Source: Candidatus Omnitrophota bacterium (GTDB lineage Bacteria; Omnitrophota; Omnitrophia; Omnitrophales; Danuiimicrobiaceae). From it: a DNA stretch of 10,422 bases. Positions 5,714 through 10,422 of the stretch are shown here, piece by piece. The translations under genes and the position numbers were made by a program. Each line of letters starts with the position of its first letter. Position 1 is the first letter of the stretch. The stretch covers positions 1 to 10,422 of the forward strand of contig JACQQT010000046.1 in NCBI GenBank assembly GCA_016206815.1. Direction: 5' to 3'. The notes beneath the pieces are model-generated. The model saw only the letters and a program-made list of their open reading frames with translations. It made no database searches and was not told the DNA's origin.

Positions 5714-6121
5714 ATGGTTCATTCGGCAGCGAAAATCAATCCTTATTATGCGACCGGCAGGAGAAAAAGATCGGTGGCTCGCGTGTGGCTGGAAGACGGC
5801 GGCAAGGAATTTGTCGTGAACGGCCGGAAAGTCGAAGATTATTTCCCGCACGAGGTGCTTCGGATGGTGATTAATCAGCCATTTGAGAGTACCCAGTTGA
5901 CCAGCCGTTTCGGTGTCAAAGTAGCCGTCAAAGGCGGTGGTTTGAGCGGACAAGCAGACGCCGTTCGCTTGGGAATCTCACGGGCACTTCTTGGGGTTGA
6001 CCCAAATCTTCGGCCGCTTTTAAGAAAAGAAGGATTTCTGACCCGCGATCCGCGCAAAAAAGAAAGAAAAAAATACGGACGCAAAGGGGCGCGCCGCAGT
6101 TTTCAGTATACGAAGCGATAG
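5714..6121 (+). CDS. rpsI: 30S ribosomal protein S9
   Basis: S9 belongs to the head of the small ribosomal subunit, and its C-terminal tail reaches the tRNA in the P site. The 135 residues carry ATGRRKRSVARVWLEDG near 15, an FVVNGR segment, PFESTQLTSRFGVKVAVKGGGLSGQADAVRLGISRAL in the middle, and the basic C-terminus RKKYGRKGARRSFQYTKR with the typical final KR. ATG 5714 has AAAAGG (5703-5708) five bases upstream. It is co-transcribed with rplM. No intrinsic terminator was seen after it, and the small lipoprotein-like gene starts 16 bases later, so read-through is plausible. Confidence 0.97.
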   Translation: MVHSAAKINPYYATGRRKRSVARVWLEDGGKEFVVNGRKVEDYFPHEVLRMVINQPFESTQLTSRFGVKVAVKGGGLSGQADAVRLGISRALLGVDPNLRPLLRKEGFLTRDPRKKERKKYGRKGARRSFQYTKR

Positions 6122-6137
6122 TTTGTTCGTTTTTCTG

Positions 6138-6299
6138 ATGAGAAGAATTTTGATTCGCAAATCGCTGGTCATTTCATTCCTCTTGATTCAATGCCTCGCG
6201 GGCACTGCATTTTTGTGTTCGGGGTGTGCTGCCTTTCTCGAAGATTACAACTATAATCCGGTCGGATCGAGTTTCCCAAGCAGTTCAAACAGTTACTAA
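6138..6299 (+). CDS. Small putative exported protein or lipoprotein, 53 aa
   Basis: The frame opens with ATG at 6138 and closes with TAA at 6297-6299. The N-terminus is MRRILIRK, followed by the hydrophobic stretch SLVISFLLIQCLAGTAFLC, then SGCAAF and the polar tail LEDYNYNPVGSSF and SSSNSY. This is the layout of a secreted protein or small lipoprotein with C30 as the likely lipidated cysteine. The lipobox CSGC is imperfect, because the -3 residue is C where L, V or I is usual. I do not recognise a family. No good ribosome site precedes it, so translation may be coupled to rpsI, which ends 16 bases upstream. It lies directly before a large envelope protein, which fits a membrane-associated role. 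Function unknown; that it is a real gene is likely from its signal-peptide pattern and snug fit. Confidence 0.65.
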   Translation: MRRILIRKSLVISFLLIQCLAGTAFLCSGCAAFLEDYNYNPVGSSFPSSSNSY

Positions 6300-6317
6300 T
6301 GCGGAGTTTATTCTGCG

Positions 6318-8951
6318 ATGGCCAAAAATCGGCGCTTCAAACCATTGATTTTATGGGTCGCGGCTGCTTGTGTGCTTTTAATCATCGCAGGACTTTCTTC
6401 GCTTCCTCTTCTGATTCAGTCTGATTATTTAGAGCAGCTGATCACTCAAACCGTCGAAAAGCAGCTTCGTTATCATTCTTCCTTCCAGCACCTTCGTCTT
6501 TCGTTTTTGCCTACCCCGGCTTTACATCTTGACCGGCTGGAACTTCAACCGATCGAGCAAGATTCCTCAGCGCCTCTGATCGTGTCTGAAGAAGCGGTCT
6601 TTCGACCTTCCATTTTCTCGATTCTTTTCGGGAAACCCGAGTTGGCGTACGTTCTGCTTCGCAATGCGGATCTTCACTACACGTGGCGCGATCCGAACAG
6701 CACTTTGGTGAAGACGGTTTCGTTGCGGGGAGCATCCGTTGAGCTGTGGAATGTTCGGGAGAACAAGCCCGTTCGTTTTAAAATCCGAGGCAAGTTTCTA
6801 AGTGATTCGGAAAACGTCAACTGGTCGGGGAAATTCCAGGCAGCGTCCAAAGATTTTCAGCTCAAGACACTTGTCTTGAAGACACAAGCGTCCATCGATG
6901 CGTTGGAACTTTCGAGATTAGCAGCTTGGTGGGGCGGTGAGCTGCCGATTCGTTTTCAATCAGGAACCTTGTCTTTTTCAGGTCAGCTTAACAAAGATGC
7001 GAGGACCACCAAGCTGGAAATAGACATTGCTTCAAAGATACAAAATTTGGTTTATCAAATTATTTCGAGGGCCGGCACAAGTCAAGCCGGTGATTATGAA
7101 GCTCGATTGCATGCTGACCTTGACCTTGCGGACGGGTCTTTATCGGTGAGCGAGGGCTCTTTGACGGCGCCTTTCGGGGGGCCGTTTGATTTGGAAACAA
7201 AGTTCAATCTGAAGAGCGGATCGATTGCCGAACTTTTAGTGAAAACCGAGGCATTGCATATCGAAATGCTTCCCCAATATATTCTTTCTGTGGAAGAAGT
7301 GCTGCCGGTGAACTTGGGCTTTTCCGGAGAAAGCCAGCTTGATTTTTTTCTGAAGGGAGACCCGGCGCTTTTGTTGATCAACTGGCGCATGAATTTGACC
7401 CAGGTGACGCTTTCTTATTCGAAGTATTTTTCGAAACCGACAGGCGTTCCCTTGGTGCTGGCTGCCGACATGAAATTAGCTGGGGGGCGTGTTCTTCGAG
7501 GCAGTTTTTCGGTTGATTTTGAACAGGCTGCTTTGAAGGGGTCTTTGGTCAACTTGGATTTGAAAACAGGAGATAGTGAATTCACGGTTTTGACCAACAA
7601 ATTTGGAATAGAAGGCTGGCAGGCATACTTTCCGCCGATTCAGGCGTTTACGCTTTCCGGAGCGGTGAAAATTCTAGCAAGCCTGAAAGGCAATCTCAAT
7701 CGGCTCAATCAGGCGGAAATTATGAGCAACGTAAGCCTGGATCACTTGCAAGCGGAAGCAGCCAATGGTGCTCAGGTGAAGGATTTAAACGGTTCCGTCG
7801 ATTTTGGGCCCATGGATTCTGAAATCAAAAATGTTCGATTTGAACTTGGTGATACGTCTTTCTCTATCGAAGGAAAAATGCTGCGCCAGCCGGATCCGCG
7901 CTGGCTCGTCGGAATCCAAACTCCGAAACTGCCGGTCCGGGATTTTATTTCTCAGCTGCACAAGATATTCGAAGCGGTCCAATGGGAAGGTCCGCCGGTT
8001 GATTGGAGGGCCATTGAGAGCGCGGCCGCAGGTTTATTTTCTTCTCAAGAGGCTTTGGAGCAGTTGAGTACGCGCATTGCGATGGAAGCAGGGCGGGTCG
8101 TGATCCCCAACCTGAGTTTTGGCGTGTTTAATGGAGATGTTTCGGTCCGTGCGGCTTTGAATTATGCGAATCCCGCTCCCGTGACCACCATGGAGTTTGA
8201 GTTCAACCGTTTAAGTCTCGCCCGGCTACAGGCCAATCAAACAAAACCTCTGGTGGAAGGAAATTTTTTCGCGGTTGGCTCTTTGTCCTGTCAGGGCCCT
8301 TTTGACAGCGAATGGCCTGGCCGTCTTAAGGGCAGAGGTTCGATTTCCGTGACCAACGGGGAATTTCATACGCTTGACCTTCTGGGGAGTTTGGGAGAGA
8401 TCGCCCAACTGGCGCCGCTCGGCCGGTTCAAATCAGGCACCACACGTTTCAATGACGTGAGGGGGGATTTTCAAGTCGGGGATCGGAAAATCGGAACGCA
8501 AAATACCTTGCTGGTATCCGACGACTTTCAGGTTGAGGGGGCCGGCGACCTTGGGTTTGACGGAAACCTGAATTTGAGGCTTTCGGTTTATTTGGCGCCG
8601 AGCCTAAGTCAGAAAATATCATCTCACCTTGGTGAAAATATGCGCTTAGGGCCTATTCCGATTTTAATCGTCGGGCCGATTGCAAGCCCTTCGATTCGTA
8701 AAGATCCCATGCTCATTCAAACTTTTCTGGAGAGTTTAGTCCAGCAGCAATTCTCTAAAATTTCGGCGAAACTGATGCCTTCCGGCCGCCGTGAAAATTC
8801 GCAAATGCCGACAGCGGAGGAGCAGGTTTCAGACAGGGCAAAGACACAGACCGAGACAAGCAAAGCTAAAAGTTTAGAACAAAGTCTCGTGGAAAGCGGA
8901 TTTGGTTTGCTGGATCAATTTCTTTCTAAGAATAAGTCAGCTTCTTCCTGA
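6318..8951 (+). CDS. AsmA family envelope protein
   Basis: This 877-residue protein has one N-terminal membrane segment (about 9-33, LILWVAAACVLLIIAGL) followed by a periplasmic AsmA-type N-terminal region: YLEQLITQTVEKQL near 37, then LRLSFLPTPALHLDRLEL and FRPSIFSILFGKPE. The long middle is beta-rich and poorly conserved. The AsmA-like C-terminal region spans about 650-800 and includes GRGSISVTNGEFHTLDLLGS, FKSGTTRFNDVRGDFQVGDRK and APSLSQKISSHLGENM. The last ~60 residues are polar (S, K, Q, E) and probably disordered. AsmA/TamB/YhdP relatives are bridge-like proteins thought to move or balance lipids between inner and outer membranes, so its presence implies a Gram-negative envelope. ATG 6318 has GCGGAG at 6301-6306, a rather distant ribosome site. 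It may be co-transcribed with the small gene before it, and its end overlaps convergent rnc by 26 bp. The exact subfamily is uncertain. Confidence 0.85.
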   Translation: MAKNRRFKPLILWVAAACVLLIIAGLSSLPLLIQSDYLEQLITQTVEKQLRYHSSFQHLRLSFLPTPALHLDRLELQPIEQDSSAPLIVSEEAVFRPSIFSILFGKPELAYVLLRNADLHYTWRDPNSTLVKTVSLRGASVELWNVRENKPVRFKIRGKFLSDSENVNWSGKFQAASKDFQLKTLVLKTQASIDALELSRLAAWWGGELPIRFQSGTLSFSGQLNKDARTTKLEIDIASKIQNLVYQIISRAGTSQAGDYEARLHADLDLADGSLSVSEGSLTAPFGGPFDLETKFNLKSGSIAELLVKTEALHIEMLPQYILSVEEVLPVNLGFSGESQLDFFLKGDPALLLINWRMNLTQVTLSYSKYFSKPTGVPLVLAADMKLAGGRVLRGSFSVDFEQAALKGSLVNLDLKTGDSEFTVLTNKFGIEGWQAYFPPIQAFTLSGAVKILASLKGNLNRLNQAEIMSNVSLDHLQAEAANGAQVKDLNGSVDFGPMDSEIKNVRFELGDTSFSIEGKMLRQPDPRWLVGIQTPKLPVRDFISQLHKIFEAVQWEGPPVDWRAIESAAAGLFSSQEALEQLSTRIAMEAGRVVIPNLSFGVFNGDVSVRAALNYANPAPVTTMEFEFNRLSLARLQANQTKPLVEGNFFAVGSLSCQGPFDSEWPGRLKGRGSISVTNGEFHTLDLLGSLGEIAQLAPLGRFKSGTTRFNDVRGDFQVGDRKIGTQNTLLVSDDFQVEGAGDLGFDGNLNLRLSVYLAPSLSQKISSHLGENMRLGPIPILIVGPIASPSIRKDPMLIQTFLESLVQQQFSKISAKLMPSGRRENSQMPTAEEQVSDRAKTQTETSKAKSLEQSLVESGFGLLDQFLSKNKSASS

Positions 8952-9630
8952 TTTTTAATTTTTTTAATGCGGCCGCGGCAGCTTGAGATTCTGCCTCTTG
9001 TTTCGTACTTCCAATTCCTTTCGCTTTTCGAACGCCTTTAATTTTGACCCACGCCATAAATAATTTTCGGTTCTTGTAAGGTTGTACCTGATAAACAGGA
9101 AGGGAACCGAACCTGCCTTGCGTAAATTCTTGGAGCGAGCTTTTTGGATTCGGATCAATGAGGAAAAGTTTTTTTTGGTCAAAATAAGGCACAAAACGTT
9201 TGAGTAGAAATTGCTCGACTGTTTTTCGGCCCCGGTCAAAGTAAAGGGCGGCCAATAATGCTTCGAAAACGTCGGCAAGGATTTTTTCCCGGGCTGAAGC
9301 CGTTATATTTTTTTGGTATTTTCCCAATCGAAGCTTTACGCCCAGTTCGATCGAGCGGGCAATTTTTGCCAAAAGTTTTTTGGATACGAGAATCGAACGC
9401 ATCCGGCTCAGGAGCCCTTCGTTTGCTTTTGGGAATCGCCGGTAAAGTTCAGACGCTATAAATAGGTTCAAGATAGCATCCCCCAGGAATTCGAGACGCT
9501 GAAAATTGAGGAACGATTCAGGGGAGACGTTTTGTGACCCGGAATAAGAAGGGTGAGTGAGCGCCGTGATGAGTAACCCTTTGCGGCGAAAGCGCTTGTT
9601 GATAGAATGCCGAAGTTTTATCTTCTCCAT
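8926..9630 (-). CDS. rnc: Ribonuclease III
   Basis: RNase III cleaves double-stranded RNA and takes part in rRNA maturation and mRNA turnover. The 234 residues comprise an RNase III catalytic domain (about 1-152) and a double-stranded RNA-binding domain (about 161-228). The signature RLEFLGDAILNL carries E47 and D51, and EKILADVFEALLAALY carries D120 and E123, the four metal-binding acidic residues. LTHPSYS near 24 and the C-terminal GIGSTKQEAESQAAAAALKKL are also typical. ATG at 9630 matches the family start. No Shine-Dalgarno sequence is visible, and the nearest promoter would start transcription only a few bases upstream, so the message may be almost leaderless. It is the only minus-strand gene here, divergent from argC and overlapping the AsmA gene at its 3' end. 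Confidence 0.95.
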   Translation of the reverse strand: MEKIKLRHSINKRFRRKGLLITALTHPSYSGSQNVSPESFLNFQRLEFLGDAILNLFIASELYRRFPKANEGLLSRMRSILVSKKLLAKIARSIELGVKLRLGKYQKNITASAREKILADVFEALLAALYFDRGRKTVEQFLLKRFVPYFDQKKLFLIDPNPKSSLQEFTQGRFGSLPVYQVQPYKNRKLFMAWVKIKGVRKAKGIGSTKQEAESQAAAAALKKLKIRKKLTYS

Positions 9631-9641
9631 GACTTAACGCA

Positions 9642-9670
9642 AACATAAGGCTAGGGTTTCCGAAAGTCAA
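9642..9670 (-). promoter_or_regulatory. Candidate sigma-70 promoter of rnc
   Basis: On the minus strand, TTGACT (9670-9665) and TATGTT (9647-9642) are separated by 17 bases. The start point would fall near 9635, about five bases before the rnc ATG. It lies back to back with the argC-side promoter. Confidence 0.55.
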
Positions 9671-9695
9671 GCCCAAATTTACATAACCTATTCAT

Positions 9696-9724
9696 TTGAC
9701 AATGGATAAGTCTAGAATTATAAT
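9696..9724 (+). promoter_or_regulatory. Consensus sigma-70 promoter ahead of argC
   Basis: TTGACA at 9696-9701 and TATAAT at 9719-9724 are both perfect consensus hexamers with an ideal 17-base spacer. Transcription should start near 9731, leaving about 117 bases before the argC ATG. Confidence 0.9.
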
Positions 9725-9730
9725 ACCCTT

Positions 9731-9823
9731 TTCATTTTCATTCCCTTCTAACCGCTGGTAGGATGCGTGTCTACGTGGACGTCTTTCTAAGCACCCTCGT
9801 GTGTTTAGAAAGTTTTTGTTTTT
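9731..9823 (+). ncRNA. argC leader RNA or small RNA ending at a terminator
   Basis: The interval from the predicted start point to the end of the T-rich tract would give a ~90-base RNA. It does not resemble a riboswitch or T-box class I know. A 20-codon frame (ATG 9763 to TGA 9823-9825) lies within it, with no spaced ribosome site and a single Arg codon, so it is not a convincing arginine leader peptide. The RNA could be an attenuated argC leader or an independent small RNA. Confidence 0.5.
9783..9823 (+). terminator. Intrinsic terminator (attenuator-like) upstream of argC
   Basis: CTTTCTAAGCAC (9783-9794) pairs with GTGTTTAGAAAG (9801-9812) as a 12-bp stem with one G-U pair and a 6-base loop, followed by TTTTTGTTTTT. 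It stands between the consensus promoter and argC, 25 bases before the argC start codon. Confidence 0.85.
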
Positions 9824-9847
9824 GAGCCCCGTTATCTAGGAGAATCT

Positions 9848-10422
9848 ATGTTGAATTGCTCGATCATCGGTGCGACCAGTTTTACCGGAAATGAATTGAT
9901 TCGGATCTTGGCACGGCACCCCCATGTGAAAATCAGTGCTCTGACGACGCGTTCCGAGGAACCCGCGTATGCGCGGGATCTGGTCCCGGCGCTCGGGAAA
10001 ACGAATGACTTGGTGATTGAAAAGTTCAATTTTCAAAAAGTGGCCAAACGTTCCGACGTCGTATTTATGACTTTGCCGCACACGCTGGCCATGAAAACAG
10101 CGGGCGACTTTTATGATGAAGGCAAAATCGTGATCGATCTGTCTGCTGATTTCAGGCTGCACCGGCCGGCCCTGTATGAGCAATGGTATCAAGAACGCCA
10201 CAGGCGAAAAGACCTGTTAAAAGATGCGGTCTACGGGCTTCCTGAAATTTATCGGGAACGGATTAAGCATGCCAATTTGATTGCGAATCCGGGCTGTTAT
10301 CCGACGGGAGCTATCTTGGGGCTTTACCCTCTTTTGAGAAATGGGTTTGCGAAACTGGATTCGATTGTCGTTGATTCGAAATCCGGCACGAGCGGCGCAG
10401 GGAAAAAGCTGTCTCAAGAGAC
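9848..10422 (+). CDS. argC: N-acetyl-gamma-glutamyl-phosphate reductase (3' end outside window)
   Basis: ArgC reduces N-acetyl-glutamyl 5-phosphate with NADPH to the semialdehyde in arginine or ornithine synthesis. The visible 191 residues are about the N-terminal 55% of a normal ArgC. Motifs are IIGATSFTGNELIRIL near 6 (Rossmann loop), VVFMTLPHTLAM near 71, VIDLSADFRL near 95, VYGLPEIYRE near 128 and the active-site segment NPGCYPTGAILGLYPL with C150, followed by VVDSKSGTSGAGK. ATG 9848 has AGGAG at 9838-9842, five bases upstream. The frame is open to the right edge. It is probably the first gene of an arginine operon, with its own promoter at 9696-9724 and an intrinsic terminator in the leader suggesting attenuation. 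The fold and catalytic cysteine resemble Asd in the same window, but PGCYPTG identifies ArgC. Confidence 0.95.
   Translation, partial: MLNCSIIGATSFTGNELIRILARHPHVKISALTTRSEEPAYARDLVPALGKTNDLVIEKFNFQKVAKRSDVVFMTLPHTLAMKTAGDFYDEGKIVIDLSADFRLHRPALYEQWYQERHRRKDLLKDAVYGLPEIYRERIKHANLIANPGCYPTGAILGLYPLLRNGFAKLDSIVVDSKSGTSGAGKKLSQE

Noticed and set aside
9763..9825. Arginine leader peptide controlling argC
   Set aside because: It has only one Arg codon and no properly spaced ribosome site, so it was not annotated as a gene.

Overview
The window reads as bacterial chromosome of roughly balanced base composition. It is dense with housekeeping genes, almost all on the + strand. No rRNA, tRNA, CRISPR array, plasmid or phage structural gene was recognised. 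The gene set (GlgA, ThiG, LeuB, Asd, TruA, L13, S9, an AsmA-type protein, RNase III, ArgC), an ORF6N-domain accessory gene and several palindromic repeats suggest an uncultured Gram-negative-type lineage. The AsmA protein and the putative lipoprotein imply a double-membrane envelope. My best guess is Candidatus Omnitrophota or a nearby candidate phylum. This is an impression from gene content and order, not a demonstrated assignment.

Layout. Bases 1-3546 form one tightly packed run: the 3' part of glycogen synthase, thiG, leuB and asd. thiG and leuB abut, and leuB and asd overlap by 4 bp, so they are probably co-transcribed. thiG carries a short in-frame palindromic insertion. Bases 3547-4411 hold the accessory segment: a promoter, about 130 bases of RNA with several predicted hairpins, a terminator-like hairpin whose 3' arm is also the Shine-Dalgarno sequence, and an ORF6N-domain gene. 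Exact 9-bp direct repeats flank this segment, which looks like an insertion between truA and its original promoter.

Bases 4412-6121 carry truA, a REP-like perfect palindrome, a strong promoter and the rplM-rpsI pair (ribosomal proteins L13 and S9). A small, probably exported or lipid-anchored protein of 53 residues follows, then a large AsmA-family envelope protein. RNase III (rnc) lies on the opposite strand and overlaps the AsmA gene tail to tail by 26 bp. The 217-bp gap between the divergent rnc and argC holds two promoters back to back. The argC-side promoter has consensus hexamers and a 17-bp spacer, and is followed about 60 bases later by an intrinsic terminator placed before argC. This suggests an attenuated leader or a small RNA. 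argC runs off the right edge.

How the genes work together: leuB (leucine), asd (lysine, threonine, methionine and cell-wall precursors), thiG (thiamine) and argC (arginine) are biosynthetic. truA, rplM, rpsI and rnc serve RNA maturation and the ribosome. The AsmA-like protein and the putative lipoprotein belong to the cell envelope. The most unusual part is the RNA plus ORF6N unit at about 3656-4390.
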